Source: an uncultured Tenacibaculum sp. (GTDB lineage: Bacteria > Bacteroidota > Bacteroidia > Flavobacteriales > Flavobacteriaceae). From it: a stretch of 64,000 bases of DNA. Below, one piece after another: positions 1 through 8,085 of the stretch (position 1 is the stretch's first letter; every line of letters starts with the position of its first letter). A model generated the notes under the pieces. That model made no database searches. It was not told the DNA's origin and saw only the letters and a list, made by a program, of their open reading frames with translations. The position numbers and the translations under genes were made by a program. The stretch spans positions 1-64,000 of the forward strand of contig NZ_CANNBW010000009.1 of NCBI RefSeq assembly GCF_947502995.1, given 5' to 3'.

Positions 1-91
1 CGTTTTCACTTTTTCGTTTTCACTTTTTCGTTTTCACTTTTTCGTTTTCACTTTTTCGTTTTCACTTTTTCGTTTTCACTTTTTCGTTTTC
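1..91. repeat. 14-bp tandem repeat at left edge
   Basis: Six exact copies of CGTTTTCACTTTTT fill positions 1-84, followed by a half copy to 91 that runs into the stop codon of the SPFH gene. On the minus strand the unit reads AAAAAGTGAAAACG and lies directly downstream of that gene. The array is cut by the window edge, so its full length is unknown. Because 14 is not a multiple of three, it cannot encode a simple peptide repeat of one unit. Confidence 0.95.
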
Positions 92-1422
92 TACTTCTTC
101 TTTTCAATCATTTTCTTAGCTAATTCAGCGCCAATTAATGATTGTAGCAAATTCCCACTGTTCTTATTCCCTGTACTTCCTTCTATGTAGGTAGTCGGAA
201 GTTTTAAGTCTTTCAATTCTTTAGCAACTCCCACTGCGGTTTTGTATTCCCATTCTGCTTTTTCTTGAGGTGTAAGTCCTGCGCTTACTAATTTTTGATT
301 TTCATAGGCTTGAGCATCTGCGGCTAACTTTTTACTTTTTGCTTTGTATTGCTCAACTTCATATTGTTTCTTTTCTTTTGTTAAATTAAACTCAGCAACT
401 TTTGCTTCTGTTTCAGCTGCAATGGTCTGTTGTATTTGTGCTTTTTCTAATCTAGCTCTTTCTTTTGCTTTTTCTGCTTCTCCTTTTGCTTTTTCTTTTT
501 GTGCACGATAAAATTCTCTTTCAGCTTGTTGTTTTTCTAATTGTGTTTGTGCAACTTCTTCTTTTTGTAATTGTAATCTGTTGTCAAAAGTCTCTTCCCA
601 ATCAATTTCTGTAACCACAGCTTGTACTACAGTCAAACCGTATGATTTTAATGAGTTTCCTTTTACTCTTACAGGTTCGCCATTTTCCATTTTTATTCTG
701 AATCTTTTTTGGCGTGATTCTTTATTAGGAATAGTTCTAGTTACAGTGCTGTCACCAATAATTTCTGGTTTTTGGTTTTCAGCATATTCTTCTAAAACAT
801 ACATTCCATTTTCTAATTGATCCTGAAAATATCTATCGAAATCTGCAGCCTGACCGGAAATATAATCTTGAGCAGCCATAAGCTTACAAGTATTCTTTAT
901 AGATTGATCGATATTAGGTATAATTCTAGATCGTATTAAATTCTTTTCTGTTTTGTTTCTATCAGCAACTGATAAAAACTGTTTTTCATCTGAAATATCA
1001 ATGCTTATCACAATTGATGTAGCAATCTTCCCCTTTACAGCGTCGTTAAATTCCCATTGACGTGATTTATCTACATAGGCATACTGACTTTGATCTCCTA
1101 ATTGTCCCTTTTTATTTGGTATTACATATTTTACTGGGATTTCAAATTGTATAGGGATTAATCTTCCCCACATTTTAGTTTTTAAACCTTGTTGAAATAC
1201 TGCTTTTTGTCCACCCCATGGATATTGAACAGCGTAAGCAGTTCCAGGTTCAGCATAAAAGAATATCCCAGAGGTTATACTTAATAATACACCTGTAATA
1301 ATCACAGTAATACTTTTCTGTGTTGTTAACCATTCTAAATCTTTTGTTTGTTTAAAGAAGGGTTTTATTACTATAGATGTAAATCCTAATAGGATTAATA
1401 AAATTCCGAAAAATGTTAGCAT
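91..1422 (-). CDS. SPFH/Band 7 (prohibitin-like) membrane protein
   Basis: A 443-residue protein of the SPFH/prohibitin superfamily, which organises membrane microdomains and regulates membrane proteases. Two hydrophobic segments near the N-terminus (about residues 1-17 and 35-57) anchor it. The SPFH region follows (about 60-275), then a long charged coiled coil rich in Gln, Lys, Glu and Ala (about 280-385). The ATG at 1422 is the first in-frame start after the AT-rich upstream region. The gene ends inside the partial unit of the tandem repeat. It appears monocistronic, with the next gene diverging. The family is clear; its specific role and partners are not visible here. Confidence 0.85.
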   Translation of the reverse strand: MLTFFGILLILLGFTSIVIKPFFKQTKDLEWLTTQKSITVIITGVLLSITSGIFFYAEPGTAYAVQYPWGGQKAVFQQGLKTKMWGRLIPIQFEIPVKYVIPNKKGQLGDQSQYAYVDKSRQWEFNDAVKGKIATSIVISIDISDEKQFLSVADRNKTEKNLIRSRIIPNIDQSIKNTCKLMAAQDYISGQAADFDRYFQDQLENGMYVLEEYAENQKPEIIGDSTVTRTIPNKESRQKRFRIKMENGEPVRVKGNSLKSYGLTVVQAVVTEIDWEETFDNRLQLQKEEVAQTQLEKQQAEREFYRAQKEKAKGEAEKAKERARLEKAQIQQTIAAETEAKVAEFNLTKEKKQYEVEQYKAKSKKLAADAQAYENQKLVSAGLTPQEKAEWEYKTAVGVAKELKDLKLPTTYIEGSTGNKNSGNLLQSLIGAELAKKMIEKKK

Positions 1423-1948
1423 AGTTAGTTTAATGTTTTAAATAGTTGTTATTAAAAAATAGTTTGAATTACACTTGATATAAGTTCAATAAAAGCTACT
1501 GTTAATTTTAATATGATAGTTATCATTTTTTAAGTTGTTTTTTAGTTAGTAATTAGATCAATTTCGAAATTGTTTGATGAATATATGACGAACGAAATAT
1601 CATTACCAAATTTTTGAAATAGATTTAATCTAATTGAATTTACATATGAAGTCAAAAAAACAATAAAAGTTATAATTTGTAACTCTGTTTACTTGTGCAA
1701 TGTTTTTAATTAAAACTTAAAATATCGATACTGTTTATTTATGTAATGAAATAAAGGGTGTTTTTTGGTTGTACTTTAAAAGCAAAGGAAAAATGATGTT
1801 TTAAAGAAGGAGAAAACTTGATTTTATCTTTTTGAGTAAATAAATCATTCAAATTTTCAAGATTAAAATTTGATGTTTTTTTGTTGTTGAAAATTGAAAT
1901 TTAAACAACGTATAATTGTCTATATTCGCAATAAAAATTTTTAATTAT
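1423..1948. other. Non-coding gap between divergent genes
   Basis: This AT-rich gap of about 525 bases separates the divergent SPFH and antiporter genes, and I see no credible gene in it. It holds two perfect inverted repeats. ATGATA-GT-TATCAT lies at 1513-1526, and CAATTTCGAAATTG, a 14-bp palindrome, at 1559-1572. Both are on the SPFH side and could be operator sites. A possible promoter for the antiporter has TTG at 1887-1889 and TATAATTG at 1911-1918. The regulatory role is inferred. Confidence 0.4.
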
Positions 1949-2890
1949 ATGAGTATTTTATATGTTCTTGTAGGGTTGGTGTTGCTAGTTTTTGGAGGTG
2001 ATTTTTTAGTGAAAGCTTCAGTTGGGCTTTCTTTTAAGTTGAGCATATCAAAAATGGTAATAGGTATGACAGTGGTGTCTTTTGCTACTTCTGCTCCTGA
2101 ATTATTGGTTAGTTTACAAGCGGCTTTAGATGGCTCGCCGGCTATTGCTATTAATAATGTGATAGGTTCCAATATTGCTAACATAGGTTTAGTTCTTGGT
2201 GTTACTGCTTTAATTGGGCCGATAGTAGTGAGTAAAGATTTTTATAAGTTAAATTGGCCTGTAATGATGCTTTTTTCGTTAGCGATCTTTTATTTTCTTC
2301 AAAATGATAATCAATTAACAAATACTGAAGGGATAACTTTATTTTTAGGTTTAGTTGTTTTCTTGGTAGTTTTAATTAAATCAGCAAAAGAAGATGATTC
2401 AGATTCAGATGAAGTTGATGATAAATTGGCTAAGATAGGTTATGGAAAAATATTCTTTTGGTTGTTAATTGGAGCTGTGGCATTGTATTTTGGTTCGGAT
2501 TTATTAGTTAAAGGAGCTAAAGATTTGGCAGAAAGTGTTGGTGTTAGTGAAGGTGTGATTTCTATTACAATGATAGCGATAGGTACAAGTGTTCCTGAAT
2601 TGGCAGCTTCTGTTATTGCGGCTGTAAAAGGAGAGAAGGCAATTTCATTAGGTAATTTAATTGGATCTAATATTTTTAATATAGCATCAGTTTTAGGTTT
2701 AACATCTATAATTAAGACTATTCCTGTAACTGAGCCTCAAATTTTAACTAGGGATATTTATTGGATGTTAGCTTTTGCTTTTGTAATTCTACCATTAGTT
2801 TTTATTCCTGAAAAGTTTAAATTAACTAGATTAAAAGGAGCTGTACTCTTTTTGGGGTATTGCGTTTTTATCTTTTTAGCATTTATATAG
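1949..2890 (+). CDS. Calcium/sodium (CaCA-family) antiporter
   Basis: A 313-residue integral membrane protein of the Ca2+/cation antiporter family (YrbG type), which exchanges Na+ or H+ for Ca2+ across the inner membrane. Both diagnostic alpha repeats are visible: near residues 40-85 with SFATSAPELLVS and NVIGSNIANIG, and in the second half with AIGTSVPELAAS and NLIGSNIFNIAS. An acidic loop (EDDSDSDEVDD) separates the halves. I place the start at the ATG at 1949. An earlier in-frame TTG at 1916 overlaps a promoter-like TATAATTG and would add residues before the first membrane helix. A bidirectional terminator follows the gene. Confidence 0.9.
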   Translation: MSILYVLVGLVLLVFGGDFLVKASVGLSFKLSISKMVIGMTVVSFATSAPELLVSLQAALDGSPAIAINNVIGSNIANIGLVLGVTALIGPIVVSKDFYKLNWPVMMLFSLAIFYFLQNDNQLTNTEGITLFLGLVVFLVVLIKSAKEDDSDSDEVDDKLAKIGYGKIFFWLLIGAVALYFGSDLLVKGAKDLAESVGVSEGVISITMIAIGTSVPELAASVIAAVKGEKAISLGNLIGSNIFNIASVLGLTSIIKTIPVTEPQILTRDIYWMLAFAFVILPLVFIPEKFKLTRLKGAVLFLGYCVFIFLAFI

Positions 2891-2903
2891 TAGATGATAG
2901 CAC

Positions 2904-2937
2904 AAAAAAAGCTCACATAAGTTATGTGAGCTTTTTT
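2904..2937. terminator. Bidirectional intrinsic terminator
   Basis: The arms GCTCACATAA (2911-2920) and TTATGTGAGC (2922-2931) pair perfectly, with an A-run on the left and a T-run on the right. It lies between the converging antiporter and glutamine synthetase genes, so it can end transcription on both strands. Confidence 0.9.
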
Positions 2938-2955
2938 GTTTTTTATGTTGAGATA

Positions 2956-3969
2956 TTATTTAATATCAGCACTTTTTACAGTTTGAACGATTCTTCCTGC
3001 TACTTTGTAAGGGTCAGCATTAGAAGCCGGACGACGATCTTCTAACCATCCTTTCCATCCTTTTTCTACAGTAATAATTGGAATACGAATAGAAGCACCT
3101 CTATCAGATACACCATAACTAAAATCGTTAATAGAAGCAGTTTCGTGTAATCCTGTTAAACGTTGATCGTTGTACTCTCCGTAAACAGCAATGTGTTCTT
3201 TTGTTACAGGTCTGAAAGCTTCACATACTTTTTCGTAAACTTCTTTACTTCCGCAAGTTCTTAATAAAGTGTTAGAGAAGTTAGCGTGCATACCAGAACC
3301 ATTCCAGTCACCTTTAATTGGTTTTGGGTGATATTCGATGTAGTATCCGTACTTTTCAGTTAATCTATCTAATAAATAACGAGCAACCCAAATTTCATCA
3401 CCTGCTTTTTTAGCTCCTTTAGCGAATAATTGGAATTCCCACTGACCTGAAGCAACCTCTTGGTTGATTCCTTCAAAGTTTAATCCAGCAGCAATACATA
3501 AATCAGCATGCTCTTCTACAAAATCACGACCGTGAGTATTTTTACCACCTACAGAACAATAATACATTCCTTGAGGTCCAGGATAACCACCAATAGGGAA
3601 TCCTAAAGGTAATTGAGTGTGAGTATCCATAATGAAGTATTCCTGCTCAAATCCAAACCAGAAATCGTTATCATCATCATCAATACCAGCTCTACCATTA
3701 GTTTCGTGTGGAGTTCCATCAGCATTTAAAACTTCAGTCATAACTAAATAACCATTATCACGTGCAGGATCTGGGTAAATAGCTACAGGTTTTAATAAAC
3801 AATCAGAGTCTCCTCCTTCAGCTTGTTTTGTTGATGATCCATCAAAAGACCAAATAGGACAGTCTTCTAATTTTCCGCTAAAGTCTTCAATAACTTTAGT
3901 TTTACTTCGCATGTTTTGAGTTGGATAATATCCATCTAACCAAATGTATTCTAACTTAGATTTAGCCAT
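2956..3969 (-). CDS. Glutamine synthetase, short eukaryotic-like type II
   Basis: A 337-residue glutamine synthetase making glutamine from glutamate, ammonia and ATP in the cytoplasm. The length and motifs fit the GSII-like form with a beta-grasp N-terminal domain: WSFDGSSTKQAEG near residue 40, FGFEQEYFI near 106, and the ammonium/glutamate-site region NGSGMHANFS near 223. It is transcribed divergently from a type III glutamine synthetase. The shared 158-base intergenic region has two palindromes with TTTACCCC arms, suggesting joint nitrogen-dependent control. The ATG at 3969 gives the usual N-terminus for this subgroup. Identity is confident; regulation is inferred. Confidence 0.92.
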   Translation of the reverse strand: MAKSKLEYIWLDGYYPTQNMRSKTKVIEDFSGKLEDCPIWSFDGSSTKQAEGGDSDCLLKPVAIYPDPARDNGYLVMTEVLNADGTPHETNGRAGIDDDDNDFWFGFEQEYFIMDTHTQLPLGFPIGGYPGPQGMYYCSVGGKNTHGRDFVEEHADLCIAAGLNFEGINQEVASGQWEFQLFAKGAKKAGDEIWVARYLLDRLTEKYGYYIEYHPKPIKGDWNGSGMHANFSNTLLRTCGSKEVYEKVCEAFRPVTKEHIAVYGEYNDQRLTGLHETASINDFSYGVSDRGASIRIPIITVEKGWKGWLEDRRPASNADPYKVAGRIVQTVKSADIK

Positions 3970-4018
3970 GATTTTTTATAACGTTAATTAGTTTATGGTG
4001 CAAAAATGTATAATTTTT

Positions 4019-4096
4019 AATTTACCCCCAAATTTTTAAGGGGTAAAAAAGCTTTTTTTTAAAAATAAATAATTTACCCCCTATTTTTTTAGGGTA
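4019..4096. promoter_or_regulatory. Twin palindromes between the glutamine synthetase genes
   Basis: Two copies of AATTTACCCCC occur at 4019-4029 and 4071-4081, exactly 52 bases apart, about five helical turns. Each starts an inverted repeat: TTTACCCC (4021-4028) with GGGGTAAA (4040-4047), and TACCC (4075-4079) with GGGTA (4092-4096). The second lies just upstream of a -7-like TAATTTAG (4104-4111) for the type III gene. The arrangement suggests an operator pair controlling both divergent genes. The cognate regulator is unknown. Confidence 0.6.
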
Positions 4097-4127
4097 TTAA
4101 TATTAATTTAGCGCAAAATTATTAATA

Positions 4128-6311
4128 ATGGCTACAATTAGATTTAATGCATTGCAAGAAACAATGAATAGGAAACCTATTTTTGTTGAGGAAAAGGAGA
4201 GACGTTCTAAGTTATATGCTGAATTTGTGTTTAATGAAAGGTCAATGTTGCAGTATATGACAAGTGAAGCTTATAAGAGTGTAAGAGATGCTGTTGAATT
4301 TGGACATAAAATAGATAGAAAGATTGCAGATCAAATAGCTGTAAGTATGAAAGATTGGGCTTTATCTAAAGGAGCTACACATTACACACATTGGTTTCAG
4401 CCGTTAACAGGTTCTACAGCAGAAAAACATGATGCTTTTTTTGAGACTATAGAAGGAGGTAATGCAATGGAATTATTTGATGGAGGAAAATTAGTGCAAC
4501 AAGAGCCTGATGCTTCTTCTTTTCCTCATGGAGGAATTCGAAACACTTTTGAAGCTCGAGGATATACAGCATGGGATCCAACTTCGCCAGCCTTTATATA
4601 CGATACTACTTTATGTATTCCGACAGTTTTTGTTGCGTATACAGGCGAAGCTTTAGATAATAAAACTCCGTTATTAAGAGCGTTACAAGCTGTTGATGAT
4701 GCTTCAACTGCTGTTTGTAAATATTTTGATAAAAATGTAACTAAAGTTTCTGCTACTCTAGGTTGGGAACAAGAATATTTTTTGATAGATAAAGCTTTGG
4801 CAGCTTCTCGTCCTGATATAATGATGACTGGTAGAACTTTGTTGGGGCATGCTTCAGCAAAAGGACAACAATTAGATGATCATTACTTTGGTTCTATTCC
4901 AACTCGTATTTTAAACTTTATGCGAGATTTAGAGCAAGAATGTATGTTGCTTGGAATTCCTGTAAAAACAAGACATAATGAAGTTGCGCCGAATCAGTTT
5001 GAGGTTGCGCCAATTTTTGAGGAAGCAAACTTAGCTGTTGATCACAATTCATTATTAATGGATTTGATGAAAAAGGTTTCTCAAAAGCATAATTTTAAAG
5101 TTTTGTTTCATGAAAAGCCTTTCAAAGGAATTAATGGATCTGGAAAACATAACAATTGGAGTTTAAGCACTAATACTGGAGTTAATCTATTGAGTCCAGG
5201 AAAAACTCCAATGAAAAATCTTCAATTTTTAACCTTTTTTGTGAATACAATTAAAGCTGTTTACGAATATGAAGAATTGATAAGAGCTTCGATAGCTAGC
5301 GCGGGAAATGATCATCGATTAGGTGCAAATGAAGCTCCGCCAGCCATTATATCTGTTTTTATTGGATCTCAACTTTCTCAGGTTTTAGATGAATTAGAGA
5401 ATGTAACCAAAGGAAAACTTTCTCCCAAGGAAAAAACAGATTTAAAACTCAATATTATTGGTAAAATTCCAGAAATTTTATTGGATAATACAGATAGAAA
5501 TAGAACATCGCCATTTGCGTTTACAGGGAATAAGTTTGAATTAAGAGCTGTTGGTTCTTGGTCGAATTGTGCTGGTCCAATGACAGTTTTAAATACGATT
5601 ATAGCGAAACAACTTAAAGATTTTAAAGTAGAAGTTGATAAGTTGGTTGATGGTAAAGGATTGAAAAAAGATGAAGCGGTTTTTAATGTTTTACGTGAAT
5701 ATATAAAAGCTTCAAAAGATATTCGATTCGAAGGTGATGGTTATGGTGATTCTTGGGGAAAGGAAGCAAAGAAAAGAGGGTTGAGTAATCATAGAACTAC
5801 ACCAGAAGCTTTAAAAGCAAAGATTAGTGATAAAAGTATTGCTGTTTTTGAGGAAATGAAAGTGATGAATCGTGTGGAGCTAGAAGCTCGTCATGAAATT
5901 GAGTTAGAAGAATACGCTAAACGAATTCAAATAGAAAGTAGGGTTTTAGGAGATATTTCTAGAAATCATGTAATTCCTACGGTAATTCAATATCAAAATA
6001 CATTAATAGAAAATGTAAAGGGATTAAAAGAAATCTTTGGTAATGATTATCAAAAATATGCTTCGGAACAAATAGATTTAATTAAGAGAATATCGAATCA
6101 TATTGTAGAAATTAATTCTATGATTGAAGATATGACCGATCAACGCAAAAAAGCAAATAAGTTATCTGGTCAAAAGAATGCAGAAGCGTATTGTAATAAG
6201 GTGAAACCATATTTAGAAGATATTCGTTATCATGTAGATAAATTAGAATTGTTAGTAGATGATAACTTATGGCCATTAACAAAATATAGAGAGTTATTAT
6301 TTACTAAATAA
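4128..6311 (+). CDS. glnN: Glutamine synthetase type III
   Basis: A 727-residue type III glutamine synthetase, the large form common in Bacteroidota and cyanobacteria, catalysing ATP-dependent amidation of glutamate. Visible hallmarks are the GSIII-type stretch THWFQPLTG, WEQEYFLID in the catalytic core, HNEVAPNQFEVAP, and the GINGSGKHNNWS active-site region. The C-terminal helical extension typical of GSIII (about 560-727) is present. Its length matches the family's usual value of about 720-730. It is divergent from the short type II enzyme. The GNAT gene begins 6 bases after its stop and may be co-transcribed. Confidence 0.95.
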   Translation: MATIRFNALQETMNRKPIFVEEKERRSKLYAEFVFNERSMLQYMTSEAYKSVRDAVEFGHKIDRKIADQIAVSMKDWALSKGATHYTHWFQPLTGSTAEKHDAFFETIEGGNAMELFDGGKLVQQEPDASSFPHGGIRNTFEARGYTAWDPTSPAFIYDTTLCIPTVFVAYTGEALDNKTPLLRALQAVDDASTAVCKYFDKNVTKVSATLGWEQEYFLIDKALAASRPDIMMTGRTLLGHASAKGQQLDDHYFGSIPTRILNFMRDLEQECMLLGIPVKTRHNEVAPNQFEVAPIFEEANLAVDHNSLLMDLMKKVSQKHNFKVLFHEKPFKGINGSGKHNNWSLSTNTGVNLLSPGKTPMKNLQFLTFFVNTIKAVYEYEELIRASIASAGNDHRLGANEAPPAIISVFIGSQLSQVLDELENVTKGKLSPKEKTDLKLNIIGKIPEILLDNTDRNRTSPFAFTGNKFELRAVGSWSNCAGPMTVLNTIIAKQLKDFKVEVDKLVDGKGLKKDEAVFNVLREYIKASKDIRFEGDGYGDSWGKEAKKRGLSNHRTTPEALKAKISDKSIAVFEEMKVMNRVELEARHEIELEEYAKRIQIESRVLGDISRNHVIPTVIQYQNTLIENVKGLKEIFGNDYQKYASEQIDLIKRISNHIVEINSMIEDMTDQRKKANKLSGQKNAEAYCNKVKPYLEDIRYHVDKLELLVDDNLWPLTKYRELLFTK

Positions 6312-6317
6312 GATGTT

Positions 6318-6794
6318 TTGAAGATTGTACCTTTTACACAAGAGCATTGGAAACAAGTAGTTAAAATTTACGAAGAGGGAATTCAAACAGGAAATGCTAC
6401 TTTTCGAACTCATGTTCCAGATTGGGAAACTTGGAATTCTAATTGTCACAAACATAGTCGATTTGTGTTTATTAGTAAAGAAGAAGTTTTAGGTTGGTGT
6501 GCGTTGACTCCAGTTTCTGCCAGATTTGAATACAGAGGTGTGGCCGAGGTAAGTGTTTACATTAAATCATCTGTAACAGGAAAAGGTATTGGTTCCTTAT
6601 TAATGAATAATTTGATCAAATCTTCAGAGGTAAACGGAATTTGGACTTTATATTCAAGTATGTTTCCTGAAAATATAGGAAGTGTTCGTCTTCACGAGAA
6701 ATTCGGATTTAGAAAAGTTGGTTTTAGAGAAAGAATTGCTGAGCAGAATGGAGTTTGGAGAGATACAGTAATATATGAACGAAGAAGTAAATAA
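6318..6794 (+). CDS. GNAT acetyltransferase, phosphinothricin-type
   Basis: A 158-residue GNAT-fold N-acetyltransferase resembling the phosphinothricin/methionine sulfone acetyltransferase subfamily. It would transfer an acetyl group from acetyl-CoA to an amine. The acetyl-CoA-binding motif is visible as VTGKGIGSLLMNNLI (about residues 88-102). The family ending EKFGFRKVGFRERI is present near the C-terminus. The start is a TTG at 6318, six bases after the glutamine synthetase stop; the nearer ATG at 6313 is immediately out of frame. Close spacing suggests translation from the upstream mRNA. The natural substrate cannot be read from sequence. Confidence 0.8.
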   Translation: MKIVPFTQEHWKQVVKIYEEGIQTGNATFRTHVPDWETWNSNCHKHSRFVFISKEEVLGWCALTPVSARFEYRGVAEVSVYIKSSVTGKGIGSLLMNNLIKSSEVNGIWTLYSSMFPENIGSVRLHEKFGFRKVGFRERIAEQNGVWRDTVIYERRSK

Positions 6795-6806
6795 CAGTAA
6801 ATTACT

Positions 6807-6837
6807 TTGGTAGTCTTACCTTTTAAAGTAATTTTGC
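6807..6837 (+). promoter_or_regulatory. Consensus Bacteroidota promoter for the PurM-like gene
   Basis: TTTG (6807-6810) and TAATTTTG (6830-6837) are separated by 19 bases, matching the -33/-7 consensus (TTTG, TAnnTTTG) known for the primary sigma factor of this phylum. The start codon is 22 bases further on. Confidence 0.75.
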
Positions 6838-6858
6838 ACCCAACAACAACACAAAATA

Positions 6859-8037
6859 ATGAGTCAAGAAGTTTCTAAAAGATACGCACAAAGAGGTGTT
6901 TCTGCATCTAAAGAAGATGTGCATAATGCGATTAAGAATATCGACAAAGGTTTATTTCCTAAAGCATTTTGTAAAATCGTGCCAGATTATTTAACGAATG
7001 ATGATGAACATTGCTTAATTATGCATGCAGATGGTGCTGGAACAAAATCATCTTTAGCATATATGTATTGGAAAGAAACTGGAGATGTTTCTGTATGGAA
7101 AGGTATTGCTCAAGATGCGTTAATCATGAATATAGATGATTTATTATGTGTCGGAGCTACAGATAATATTATGTTATCTTCTACTATAGGAAGAAACAAG
7201 AATTTAATTCCAGGTGAAGTTTTATCGGCAATTATAAATGGAACGGAAGAGTTAATTACTGAGTTGAAAGAATTTGGTGTTACAATTCATTCAACTGGTG
7301 GTGAAACTGCAGATGTTGGAGATTTAGTACGTACAATTATTGTAGATTCTACGGTAACTGCTCGTATGAAGCGCGAAAATGTAATTGATAATGCGAATAT
7401 TCAAGCCGGAGATGTAATTGTAGGGTTGGCTTCTTTTGGTCAAGCTTCTTATGAAAAGGAATACAACGGAGGAATGGGAAGCAACGGATTAACATCTGCT
7501 CGTCACGATGTTTTCAATAATTATTTAGCTGAAAAATATCCAGAAAGTTTTGATGCTGCTGTACCTGCTGATTTAGTATATTCTGGAAATGTTAAGCTTA
7601 CTGATGAAGTTGAAAATTCACCAATTGATGCTGGTAGATTAGTGCTTTCTCCAACAAGAACATATGCACCAATTATTAAGGCGATTTTATCAAAATATAA
7701 ATCAGATTCAATTCACGGAATGATTCATTGTTCTGGTGGAGCGCAAACAAAAATTTTACACTTTGTAGATAATCTTCATATTGTAAAAGATAATATGTTC
7801 GAAATTCCACCATTATTTAAATTGATACAAGAGCAATCGAAAACAGATTGGAAAGAAATGTATCAAGTATTTAACTGTGGACATCGAATGGAGCTTTATG
7901 TGAAACCAGATGTTGCTGAAGAAATTATTAAAATTTCGAAATCATTTAATGTAGATGCTAAAATTGTTGGTAGAGTAGAAGCTTCAGATAATAAGAAGTT
8001 AACTATAAAAAGTGAATTTGGAACTTTTGAATACTAA
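6859..8037 (+). CDS. PurM-like AIR synthase (phosphoribosylformylglycinamidine cyclo-ligase)
   Basis: A 392-residue ATP-binding enzyme of the PurM/SelD/ThiL superfamily. This form is the usual flavobacterial candidate for AIR synthase, the fifth step of purine synthesis. The N-terminal RYAQRGVSASKEDV and HADGAGTKSSLAYMY segments carry the nucleotide-binding Asp and Lys region. HSTGGETADVGDLVRTI follows in the first domain, and a C-terminal PurM domain contains IHGMIHCSGGAQTKI. It is longer than the E. coli enzyme (about 345 residues), which makes the exact activity slightly less certain than the family. A good promoter precedes it and an intrinsic terminator follows, so it is monocistronic. 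Confidence 0.85.
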   Translation: MSQEVSKRYAQRGVSASKEDVHNAIKNIDKGLFPKAFCKIVPDYLTNDDEHCLIMHADGAGTKSSLAYMYWKETGDVSVWKGIAQDALIMNIDDLLCVGATDNIMLSSTIGRNKNLIPGEVLSAIINGTEELITELKEFGVTIHSTGGETADVGDLVRTIIVDSTVTARMKRENVIDNANIQAGDVIVGLASFGQASYEKEYNGGMGSNGLTSARHDVFNNYLAEKYPESFDAAVPADLVYSGNVKLTDEVENSPIDAGRLVLSPTRTYAPIIKAILSKYKSDSIHGMIHCSGGAQTKILHFVDNLHIVKDNMFEIPPLFKLIQEQSKTDWKEMYQVFNCGHRMELYVKPDVAEEIIKISKSFNVDAKIVGRVEASDNKKLTIKSEFGTFEY

Positions 8038-8045
8038 AATATTGT

Positions 8046-8070
8046 AAGCCTCATTTATGAGGCTTTTTTT
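8046..8070 (+). terminator. Intrinsic terminator after the PurM-like gene
   Basis: AAGCCTCA (8046-8053) pairs with TGAGGCTT (8058-8065) around a TTTA loop, and a T-run follows. It sits 8 bases after the stop codon. Confidence 0.9.
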
Positions 8071-8085
8071 ATATTTTGAATTTAC

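Noticed and set aside
1..91. Left-edge tandem array as a CRISPR or origin iteron array
   Set aside because: Units are head-to-tail with no spacers, and no replication gene or DnaA-like box is nearby.
581..820. 79-codon plus-strand frame inside the SPFH gene
   Set aside because: It lies wholly within the minus-strand SPFH coding region and has no known motif; it is a shadow frame.
1916..1948. TTG start for the antiporter, 11 codons upstream
   Set aside because: The TTG overlaps a promoter-like TATAATTG, and the extra residues are not typical of the family; the ATG at 1949 fits better.
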